The translations under genes and the position numbers were made by a program. From contig JAEWGR010000181.1 in NCBI GenBank assembly GCA_023388195.1, positions 1-15,331 of the forward strand: a stretch of DNA of 15,331 nt, read 5' to 3'. Positions within the stretch are counted from its first letter, which is position 1; every line of letters begins with the position of its first letter. This document shows positions 6,281-11,892 of this stretch, one piece after another. Below the pieces are notes generated by a model. It did not search any database and was not told the origin of the DNA. It saw only the letters and a list, made by a program, of their open reading frames with translations. This DNA comes from Bacillota bacterium (GTDB lineage: Bacteria > Bacillota > Negativicutes > Sporomusales > Sporomusaceae).

Positions 6281-6309
6281 AATCATGTGGTAAAAACCGC
6301 TGTTTATCC
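6281..6309 (-). promoter_or_regulatory. Candidate forespore (sigma-G/F-like) promoter
   Basis: Reading the minus strand, GGATAA (6309-6304) and CATGATT (6287-6281) are 16 bases apart. Bacillus sigma-G promoters have roughly GNATR, 15-16 bases, CATNNTA; here the last -10 base differs. It would start transcription about 30 bases before the small gene at 6242. The motif is short, so confidence is low. Confidence 0.3.
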
Positions 6310-6324
6310 TGCTTTGCACTGGGC

Positions 6325-6358
6325 TTGTCACAGTTTTGTCACACTTTATATGTATAAT
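6325..6358 (+). promoter_or_regulatory. Pho-box-like promoter of the HtrA protease
   Basis: Two tandem 11-base repeats, TTGTCACAGTT (6325-6335) and TTGTCACACTT (6336-6346), are followed by a consensus TATAAT (6353-6358); there is no separate -35 hexamer. This is the layout of Pho-type promoters: two 7-base TGTCA-type half sites four bases apart, ending 10 bases before the -10 box. An OmpR/PhoB-family activator is therefore likely. Which stimulus (phosphate, envelope stress) cannot be told. Confidence 0.55.
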
Positions 6359-6449
6359 GGTATATTAATACTTCTGTTCTTATAACGGGCAGGGTATTAG
6401 GTCAATCAAAACCAGGTTTATAGGAAGAGTGATCAAGGAGGCTGATTAG

Positions 6450-7523
6450 GTGAATAAATGGCTACAACGTTTTGCGATTTTTAGTATTGGCTTGTCAATT
6501 GGGGTTTTGCCACTGGTAAACTATGCCAAGGCATCGCCTATACCGAACCTGGTGCCGCCTGTTGCCAATAGCGCGGCCCCGTCGAGTGAACGTAATACCT
6601 ATGTTGTACAAGCAGTGAAGGATGTTGGCCCGGCGGTTGTCGGTATTACAAATAAAGCGTATATGCGGGATAATTTTGATCAAAAGGTTCTGGTGGAAAG
6701 AGGGGCAGGTTCCGGCGTGATTTTTGATTCTGCCGGGTATATAGCAACAAACTACCATGTTGTTGAAGGGGCCCAGGATATCACTGTTTCTCTGCCTGAT
6801 GGCCGGACAATGAGCGGCAAGGTGATCGGCATGGATCAGGCTACCGATTTGGCAGTAGTTAAAGTAGAGGCTGCCGATTTGCCGGCAGTGACCTTTGGCG
6901 ATTCTGATGCCATTATGGTTGGTGAACCGGCCATTGCCATCGGTAATCCCTTAGGCATGGAGTTTCGCGGCAGTGTCACTGTTGGCGTAATCAGCGCCTT
7001 AAACCGGACGATTGAAGTCGGCGATCGGCGCTTTAAGCTGATCCAGACCGATGCGGCCATAAACCCCGGTAATTCCGGTGGTGCTCTTGTGAATGCCGAT
7101 GGCCAGGTGATTGGCATCAATAGTGCCAAGATTGCATCTGCCGGTGTGGAAGGTATGGGTTTTTCTATCCCGATTAACTCGGCCCGGCCAATTTTACAGT
7201 CCCTCGTTGAGAATGGCAAAGTCGCCCGGGCTTACCTGGGCATTGGTATACTTGATCGTGATTCGGCCCTGCGTGCCGGTTACCGGCCACCGGTTGATCA
7301 GGGTGTTTATATAACCCGCGTGGAAAAAAACGGACCGGCCTACCTGGCTGATATGCGGGAAGGAGACATCATTGTCAAAGTAAATAGCACAGAGGTTAAG
7401 GGCATCGCTGATTTAAGAACTGCCTTAGACAGCATCGCGATCGGCAGCAAAGTGGAAATCGGCATTGTCCGCAATGGCAAAAACCTGACCCTCAACCCGG
7501 TGGTAAAGGAAATGCCCAACTAA
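6450..7523 (+). CDS. HtrA/DegP-family serine protease with one PDZ domain
   Basis: The 357-residue protein starts at a GTG eight bases after AAGGAGG. An N-terminal hydrophobic segment (RFAIFSIGLSIGVLPLV) with AKA-S behind it is a signal peptide or membrane anchor, so the enzyme acts outside the membrane. The trypsin-like domain carries the triad His103 (ATNYHVVEG), Asp133 (QATDLAVVKV) and Ser209 (NPGNSGGALV). A single PDZ domain (about 255-350, starting AYLGIGI and including GPAYLADMREGDIIVKV) follows and should recognise C-termini of misfolded proteins. Size and plan are those of bacterial HtrA quality-control proteases. It is a single-gene unit with a Pho-box-like promoter and a strong terminator. 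The family assignment is certain; which of the degP, degQ, degS or htrA names fits best is not. Confidence 0.95.
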   Translation: MNKWLQRFAIFSIGLSIGVLPLVNYAKASPIPNLVPPVANSAAPSSERNTYVVQAVKDVGPAVVGITNKAYMRDNFDQKVLVERGAGSGVIFDSAGYIATNYHVVEGAQDITVSLPDGRTMSGKVIGMDQATDLAVVKVEAADLPAVTFGDSDAIMVGEPAIAIGNPLGMEFRGSVTVGVISALNRTIEVGDRRFKLIQTDAAINPGNSGGALVNADGQVIGINSAKIASAGVEGMGFSIPINSARPILQSLVENGKVARAYLGIGILDRDSALRAGYRPPVDQGVYITRVEKNGPAYLADMREGDIIVKVNSTEVKGIADLRTALDSIAIGSKVEIGIVRNGKNLTLNPVVKEMPN

Positions 7524-7576
7524 ACCCTAACCTGACAATGGCTGCTGCCGAAAACTAATGTAGCGCGGCTGCACTC

Positions 7577-7624
7577 AAAGCCCCTGTTCACAGGATTGCG
7601 AACAGGGGCTTTGCTTCGGTTTTT
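7577..7624 (+). terminator. Rho-independent terminator after the HtrA gene
   Basis: AAAGCCCCTGTTC (7577-7589) pairs perfectly with GAACAGGGGCTTT (7600-7612) around a ten-base loop and is followed by GCTTCGGTTTTT. Confidence 0.9.
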
Positions 7625-7629
7625 ATCGA

Positions 7630-7658
7630 TTGTGCCCTAGCAAAAAGCGTGATAAAAT
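7630..7658 (+). promoter_or_regulatory. Promoter of the Cys/His-cluster protein gene
   Basis: TTGTGC (7630-7635) and TAAAAT (7653-7658) have a 17-base spacer. The first of two inverted repeats begins three bases downstream and so covers the transcription start. Confidence 0.55.
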
Positions 7659-7660
7659 AT

Positions 7661-7681
7661 ACTCATATGATTATTGTGAGT
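7661..7681. promoter_or_regulatory. Operator-like inverted repeat, copy 1
   Basis: ACTCA, 11 bases, TGAGT. It covers the predicted transcription start of the 7756 gene and has the same length and ends as a second copy 43 bases further on, pointing to a dimeric repressor binding both. Confidence 0.5.
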
Positions 7682-7703
7682 GTATTCAATAATTAACTGA
7701 TAG

Positions 7704-7724
7704 ACTCACGAATAATATGTGAGT
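7704..7724. promoter_or_regulatory. Operator-like inverted repeat, copy 2
   Basis: ACTCAC, 9 bases, GTGAGT, again 21 bases with AT-rich centre, in the leader of the 7756 gene. The CTCAC/GTGAG ends also recall the palindrome at 5330-5362, although the spacing between half sites there is four bases longer. Confidence 0.5.
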
Positions 7725-7755
7725 TTACCGGTTTATCTGCTTTGGAGGTGATAAT

Positions 7756-8280
7756 TTGAATATTGAAATCCGGAAGAATGGCACCTTTTATCTTAAGGAC
7801 AGCTTTTATAATCCGGTAACAAAACTCCCTAAAAATACATCTGTTTATCTTGGTTCAAATCCGCTGCAAGCCAAACAAAAACTAAAAATGCTGACTGCTG
7901 ATGAGGCACTTTTAAACCAAATACCGGATACCCTACCCTATGAGATCGAGATCGAGAAGGCAATTAAAAGTCTGCAAAAATTAAAGGGCTTGGAGGCCAA
8001 TGGGGTAACCCGCCTGGTCAAGGAGTCTTTGGACAGCTTTTTACAAGCCCAGCTGTTTATTGCAACAGCCAGGCAGGGGATGTTGGCTCCCGCTGCTGAT
8101 TGTCAGGATTGCCGCTATAAAAAGGGAAACCATTGCCACCACTTTGATGATGATTTTATTAATGGCAATGGCAAATATAAAGATGGGAAACCGGTACGCT
8201 GCCTTGCTTATGAAAGCGGCGGTGGAACCAGGCCGGGCAACGGGATAATTAAGCTGCCCCGGGACTTCAGAGAGCGGTAA
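7756..8280 (+). CDS. Unrecognised protein with a C-terminal Cys/His cluster
   Basis: The 174-residue protein starts at a TTG seven bases after GGAGG. Its first 45 residues (IRKNGTFYLKDSFYNPVTKL, then YLGSNPLQAKQKL) have the strand-rich look of arm-type DNA-binding domains found at the start of some integrases, but no recombinase domain follows. A charged helical middle part (about 60-105) leads to a cluster C116-x2-C119-x7-C127-H128-H129 and a later C149, which probably binds zinc or another metal. It ends with a basic tail. There is no membrane segment. It is a single gene with its own promoter and two inverted repeats in the leader. I do not recognise the family; a metal-dependent DNA- or RNA-binding role is a guess. 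Confidence 0.75.
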   Translation: MNIEIRKNGTFYLKDSFYNPVTKLPKNTSVYLGSNPLQAKQKLKMLTADEALLNQIPDTLPYEIEIEKAIKSLQKLKGLEANGVTRLVKESLDSFLQAQLFIATARQGMLAPAADCQDCRYKKGNHCHHFDDDFINGNGKYKDGKPVRCLAYESGGGTRPGNGIIKLPRDFRER

Positions 8281-8309
8281 ATAAACTAGTTTAACTTGAC
8301 TGGTGTAAG

Positions 8310-8339
8310 CACCCTTTCAGCCGGTTTGCGTATACTATA
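8310..8339 (+). promoter_or_regulatory. Candidate mother-cell promoter of the spoVK operon
   Basis: CACC (8310-8313), 17 bases, then TATACTATA (8331-8339) fits the loose Bacillus sigma-K pattern (mACm, 16-17 bases, CATANNNTA) except for one base. TATACTAT also resembles a sigma-E -10 box, but no sigma-E -35 is visible. A TTGACT at about 8296 is too far away to pair with it for sigma-A. Confidence 0.25.
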
Positions 8340-8368
8340 TATCACAAAGCCTGCGATGAGGTGAGATT

Positions 8369-9325
8369 ATGGCTTACCTATGGCCTGAAGATGTATTAAG
8401 TGCGATTGAATCAGGAAAAATGTCTCCGTTGGAAGGGTTTAAGAAACTGCGGGAAATAGATAATGCGGCAACGGGAAAGCGTGATGTGAGCGGCACGCAG
8501 TCCAGTGTGGAGCAGCGTATCGAGAATGTTTTACGCGAAATGGATAATCTGATCGGCCTTGGTGAAGTCAAAGTGTTGGTACGGGAGATTTATGCGTTTA
8601 TTGAAATTCAAAAACGGCGGGAAAGAGAACACCTGAACACCGAGCCACTGGTACTGCATATGATTTTCAGAGGTAACCCCGGTACCGGTAAAACCACGGT
8701 AGCGCGCATTATGGGCAAGGTTTTCCGCGAGATGGGGGTTTTGTCCCGGGGCCATCTCATAGAGGTAGAGCGGGCTGATTTAGTAGGCGAGTACATCGGT
8801 CATACTGCGCAGAAAACCCGCGACCAGCTGAAAAAGGCGTATGGCGGCATTCTGTTTATTGACGAAGCCTATTCGCTGGCCCGGGGAGGCGAAAAAGACT
8901 TCGGGAAAGAAGCCATTGACTGCATGGTAAAGGTGATGGAAGATCATAAAGATGAACTGATATTAATTCTGGCAGGCTATCAAAAGGAAATGGAAAAGTT
9001 TCTTGAAACCAATCCTGGCCTGCGTTCGCGATTTCCTATCCATATTGATTTCCCCGATTACAGCAAAGAAGAACTGTTGCAGATTTCAGAACAGCTTTGT
9101 GCCAAACGTCAGTACCTGCTGAATAACCAGGCTAAGCTGGCCTTACTAAATTTATTAAATCCCCCTGCGCATAGCAGTGATGACAATTTTGGCAATGCCC
9201 GGACTGTGAGGAATATCATTGAGAAGGCTATCAGGCGGCAAGCGGTTCGCCTGGTCCGCAAACATTCTACAACCAGGGAGGAACTGATGGTTATCGAACC
9301 GTGCGACTTAATGGGGGGGGAATAA
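8369..9325 (+). CDS. spoVK: SpoVK-like AAA+ ATPase (CbxX/CfqX family)
   Basis: The 318-residue protein has Walker A GNPGTGKT (102-109), the pore-loop segment DLVGEYIG (137-144), Walker B ILFIDEA (161-167), a sensor-1 stretch ILAGY (200-204) and the arginine-finger segment GLRSRF (217-222). This order and the length are those of CbxX/CfqX AAA+ proteins, including SpoVK, needed for spore maturation in Bacillus subtilis. The N-terminal 60 residues are a charged helical region. The ATG follows GAGGTG at normal spacing. It is the first gene of a four-gene operon; the next gene begins directly after its TAA stop. A run of eight Gs lies at its 3' end (9313-9320). SpoVK is the best name; another CbxX paralogue remains possible. 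Confidence 0.85.
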   Translation: MAYLWPEDVLSAIESGKMSPLEGFKKLREIDNAATGKRDVSGTQSSVEQRIENVLREMDNLIGLGEVKVLVREIYAFIEIQKRREREHLNTEPLVLHMIFRGNPGTGKTTVARIMGKVFREMGVLSRGHLIEVERADLVGEYIGHTAQKTRDQLKKAYGGILFIDEAYSLARGGEKDFGKEAIDCMVKVMEDHKDELILILAGYQKEMEKFLETNPGLRSRFPIHIDFPDYSKEELLQISEQLCAKRQYLLNNQAKLALLNLLNPPAHSSDDNFGNARTVRNIIEKAIRRQAVRLVRKHSTTREELMVIEPCDLMGGE

Positions 9326-9928
9326 ATGCGGGAATGCATAATTATTGGGCGACCTAATTCAGGTAAAACCCTGTTTGCTCTTAATTTTGCTAAATATCTG
9401 GGTGTGAAAAGCATTGATATGACATTCCGTACCTATGATGGAATAATGACTTGCCGTCATTTGTCACTGGATGAGGCTAAAAGACAATTGTGTGGGATTG
9501 ATTTACATAAAACACGCTCATTGCAGTCGATGGTCTTGAACATGACCATTGGCAAATCAGCGGTTAATTTTAAACTTACTGATACCTGCGGCATTAGCGA
9601 ACAAATTCATGCCGACGAGGCAATTAGAAAAGGTATGGCTCAGACCATCGGGCTGCTGCGATCGGCAGACTTTATCCTGCACTTAGTAGACCTGACTCAT
9701 ATTAAACGTGACTCAACCAACCAATCCAGCATTGATTATGAGTTTTATCATTATGGTGTGGCCCGCAATGCCTATATTATGCTGGGTAACAAAATTGATC
9801 TTGGTTCAGCCAAAGACAATTTGCCACGGCTGACATCTGAGTTCCCCAAGGCTACGGTTATTCCTATTTCAGCCTTATATAACCAGGGCTTTAGAGAGGT
9901 GAAGGCTTATGTGGCAAGAAATATTTAA
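9326..9928 (+). CDS. Era/Obg-like small GTPase in the spoVK operon
   Basis: The 200-residue protein has a P-loop GRPNSGKT (8-15), a G3 motif DTCG (86-89, with Cys where DTPG or DTAG is usual), an NKID guanine-specificity motif (155-158) and an SAL G5 motif (182-184). It belongs to the TRAFAC GTPases and consists of the G domain only, without KH or other RNA-binding extension. Its start codon abuts the spoVK stop codon, in the same frame, with the eight-G run serving as ribosome binding site. It overlaps the next gene by 20 bases. Tight coupling with spoVK suggests a role in sporulation; the partner is unknown. Confidence 0.8.
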   Translation: MRECIIIGRPNSGKTLFALNFAKYLGVKSIDMTFRTYDGIMTCRHLSLDEAKRQLCGIDLHKTRSLQSMVLNMTIGKSAVNFKLTDTCGISEQIHADEAIRKGMAQTIGLLRSADFILHLVDLTHIKRDSTNQSSIDYEFYHYGVARNAYIMLGNKIDLGSAKDNLPRLTSEFPKATVIPISALYNQGFREVKAYVARNI

Positions 9929-10496
9929 CTTTTTGTCCATTGCGGCGGCGGTAGCGTGTTGCTCGGCTGCTGTCAAGCTGGCAGATGATTATCTGGACAG
10001 AGAGTTTGATGCCATCGCCGGTAGAACGAACTGGGCAGAACTGTTAGGGCAGGGTACTATGCTCTATGCCATGTTTTTACTGGCGTTGGCGGCAGGGATT
10101 AATGCCCCGTTAAGTTTGTCTCTATTTCTGGCCAGTTATGTGATTGGCATGTTCAACAGTATGCGGACCAAATTGCCCAGCCGGTTAAACGGGTTGCAGG
10201 AATCGTTGCTTGCTCTTGCCGCCGGGATTATTTTATTTGGTTGGAATCAGATGTTGTTTGCTTTTACGTTTGTATTGGCTGTCCAGTTATTCGATGATTA
10301 TCTGGATGTGCAAAGCGACCAAATAGCAGGGCAGCGCAATCTGGCTAAGCGTTTTGGCAGTTTGGAGTGCCTGGTTATGGGCGTAATCTGTATCGTGGCC
10401 GCCTGGGGAGCCAATGAAGAGCTGTTTTTGCCTGTAGCCTTGGGGAGTATGCTGGTTTATCTGGGCGCGCTGGGTTATGAACAGGTGCGGCTATGA
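9909..10496 (+). CDS. Half-sized UbiA-like membrane protein with internal duplication
   Basis: The 195-residue protein is mostly hydrophobic, with about six or seven membrane helices (near 5-23, 48-64, 66-84, 98-116, 117-128, 153-168 and 172-190). Two aspartate motifs stand out: DDYLDREFD (26-34) and DDYLDVQSD (129-137). Each follows a helix and is followed by a similar IAG-x2-N-x-A-x3-G segment; 13 of 25 aligned residues agree. Aspartate motifs of this kind bind Mg-diphosphate in UbiA-type prenyltransferases, which are usually about 290 residues long with less alike motifs. The protein therefore looks like a minimal, nearly symmetric UbiA relative. The ATG at 9909 has GAGGTG upstream and lies within the end of the GTPase gene. 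Substrate unknown; a lipid or isoprenoid role in spore formation is an inference. Confidence 0.7.
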   Translation: MWQEIFNFLSIAAAVACCSAAVKLADDYLDREFDAIAGRTNWAELLGQGTMLYAMFLLALAAGINAPLSLSLFLASYVIGMFNSMRTKLPSRLNGLQESLLALAAGIILFGWNQMLFAFTFVLAVQLFDDYLDVQSDQIAGQRNLAKRFGSLECLVMGVICIVAAWGANEELFLPVALGSMLVYLGALGYEQVRL

Positions 10497-10699
10497 TGGT
10501 ATATATTGGTTTAAGTATGCTGGTTGCATTCCTGCTGGGATATGTTTGGGGAAAACGCCAGGGCCGGGCGGCAGGCTATTTGGAGGCAGAAGCGGTTGTA
10601 CCCCTTGACCTTCGCCAGCAATCACTGGAGCAGGGGCAATGTGTATTGTGTGAGGAATACTGGCTAAAGACAAGAACGGCAGAAAAAAATGTGCAATAA
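10493..10699 (+). CDS. Small one-helix membrane protein with a CxxC motif
   Basis: The 68-residue product starts with a membrane helix (residues 3-20), then KRQGRAAGYLEAEA, a PLDLRQQSLEQG segment and a CVLC pair (50-53). It overlaps the UbiA-like gene by four bases (ATGA), which implies translational coupling, and is the last gene of the spoVK operon. The CxxC could bind a metal or form a disulfide. I recognise no named family. Confidence 0.7.
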   Translation: MMVYIGLSMLVAFLLGYVWGKRQGRAAGYLEAEAVVPLDLRQQSLEQGQCVLCEEYWLKTRTAEKNVQ

Positions 10700-10875
10700 G
10701 CCGCCGGTAAGATTGACACAACCACTATCAGCTTGACAGCCAACCTTTATAATGGGCATAAGGCCGATTATAAAGATTTCTGCGGTGTAAGTCGTTATAA
10801 ACCAGCGACAGCTGGCAAGTGATTGGTTCATTAGCATGATGCCGTTAAGATCACCATTTGCGAAAGAATTGACTC

Positions 10876-10913
10876 AGCAGCCAGCCGGCGCTACGCCCTG
10901 ATGGCTGCTTTTA
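10876..10913 (+). terminator. Probable terminator of the spoVK operon
   Basis: AGCAGCCA (10876-10883) pairs with TGGCTGCT (10902-10909), with an inner GGCG-CTA-CGCC hairpin, and is followed by TTTTAT. It lies about 180 bases after the last spoVK-operon gene. Confidence 0.6.
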
Positions 10914-11055
10914 TGCATCTAAGCAGGGTAAGGGTATGGAAAAGGCGTAAGGCTGGACGGATACTAATTTCAGCAAGGATAGCAAAAAGAGTACGGTATA
11001 AAAGCAATGGAAAGTACTGCTGACTGGATTCGGTATCTGCAATTGAATGCATACA

Positions 11056-11071
11056 GTATACATTCGAAAAT
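11056..11071 (+). promoter_or_regulatory. GntR operator-like site, copy 1
   Basis: GTATACATTCGAAAAT is identical to a 16-base stretch before the glycyl radical enzyme gene (11810-11825). It contains a TATAC core typical of FadR-subfamily sites (TNGTNNNACNA-like palindromes). Its position 40 bases before the regulator gene suggests autoregulation. Confidence 0.6.
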
Positions 11072-11075
11072 TAAA

Positions 11076-11104
11076 TTTACAAGTCTGCTAAAAAATTATA
11101 TAGT
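11076..11104 (+). promoter_or_regulatory. Candidate promoter of the GntR gene
   Basis: TTTACA (11076-11081), 17 bases, TATAGT (11099-11104). The -10 box ends six bases before the ATG at 11111, so the mRNA would be leaderless; consistent with this, no ribosome binding site precedes that ATG. A promoter further upstream cannot be excluded. Confidence 0.35.
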
Positions 11105-11110
11105 AAAAGC

Positions 11111-11773
11111 ATGAAAAACTATAATTTCCCGGGTAAAATAAAAACCGCATATCGTACGCTGCCTGGTATGATTACCAATGCTCTTCGCGAATCCATTCTG
11201 TCCGGGGAACTTAGCGGGGGCGTTCAGCTTAAGCAGGAGGAATTAGCTACGAAATTCGGCGTAAGCATGAGTGCCCTGCGGGAAGCGTTGAAAAGCCTGG
11301 AGGCAGAGGGATTGGTGCGTTTTTATCCTAATCGCGGGGCTGTGGTTAGTGAGTTATCGGCAGCCGAAGCGCAGGAAATATTTGAGATACGGCTTTTTTT
11401 GGAATTAGGGGCACTAGAACTGGCTATTCCTAATCTGACTGAAGCAGAATTGGCAGAGGCGGAGGCAATTCTGAAAAAAGCAGATGCCCAAACCCAGAGC
11501 AAGCGATGGAGTGAACTGAACTGGCAGTTTCATGAAACCCTGTACTGGTCCGCAAATCGGCCAAAGCTGCTTGCGATGATTCAAAATTTACATAACAATG
11601 TAGAACGGTATATGTGCTTATACTTATCCACGATGCAGTACCAGACAAAATCGCAGGCCGAGCATCGGGCGTTGCTAAACGCCTGTGCGCAAAGAGATAT
11701 TAAAGGTGCCCAAAAAGTATTGCGTAACCATATGGCTGATGCAAGCAAGAATTTGGTTGACTTCCTAAGCTAA
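11111..11773 (+). CDS. GntR-family regulator, FadR (FCD) subfamily
   Basis: The 220-residue protein has an N-terminal winged helix (about 15-82) with the family-typical QEELATKFGVS, SALREALKSLEAEGLV and a wing at FYPNRGAVVS. An all-helical FCD effector domain (about 90-215) follows, with FEIRLFLE, NWQFHETLYWSAN and AEHRALLNACAQRD; its His and Asp/Asn residues in this subfamily bind a metal and a small carboxylate ligand. It is transcribed with or just before the glycyl radical enzyme operon, and both have the same 16-base site upstream. It most likely senses the enzyme's substrate or product and represses both. The ATG lacks a ribosome binding site; the next in-frame ATG at 11168 would cut into the DNA-binding domain. 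Confidence 0.9.
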   Translation: MKNYNFPGKIKTAYRTLPGMITNALRESILSGELSGGVQLKQEELATKFGVSMSALREALKSLEAEGLVRFYPNRGAVVSELSAAEAQEIFEIRLFLELGALELAIPNLTEAELAEAEAILKKADAQTQSKRWSELNWQFHETLYWSANRPKLLAMIQNLHNNVERYMCLYLSTMQYQTKSQAEHRALLNACAQRDIKGAQKVLRNHMADASKNLVDFLS

Positions 11774-11786
11774 CAGCGTAATCTAA

Positions 11787-11816
11787 TTGCTTGTTTCTCT
11801 GTTTTTATTGTATACA
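11787..11816 (+). promoter_or_regulatory. Promoter of the glycyl radical enzyme operon
   Basis: TTGCTT (11787-11792), 18 bases, TATACA (11811-11816). The -10 box lies within the operator-like repeat (11810-11825), which fits repression by the GntR protein. Confidence 0.5.
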
Positions 11817-11825
11817 TTCGAAAAT
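11810..11825 (+). promoter_or_regulatory. GntR operator-like site, copy 2
   Basis: GTATACATTCGAAAAT, preceded here by T to give the perfect palindrome TGTATACA (11809-11816). It is identical to the site before the regulator gene and overlaps the -10 box of the enzyme operon. Confidence 0.65.
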
Positions 11826-11892
11826 CGAAAATAAAAACTAAAGACTGATCCCAATCACGGTTATGTTCTATCAAAAAAGGGGGAGAGACAAA

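Larger units (their letters stand above)
10700..11110. other. Non-coding stretch between the spoVK operon and the GntR gene
   Basis: No convincing reading frame is present. It holds two TTGACA boxes exactly 20 bases apart (10713 and 10733), a TATAAT (10748-10753) that is badly spaced for either, a small CCAGC-GACA-GCTGG hairpin near 10805, the terminator at 10876-10913 and the GntR operator and promoter at 11056-11104. The part between the boxes and the terminator could be a small RNA of about 150 bases, but I could match no RNA family. Confidence 0.4.
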
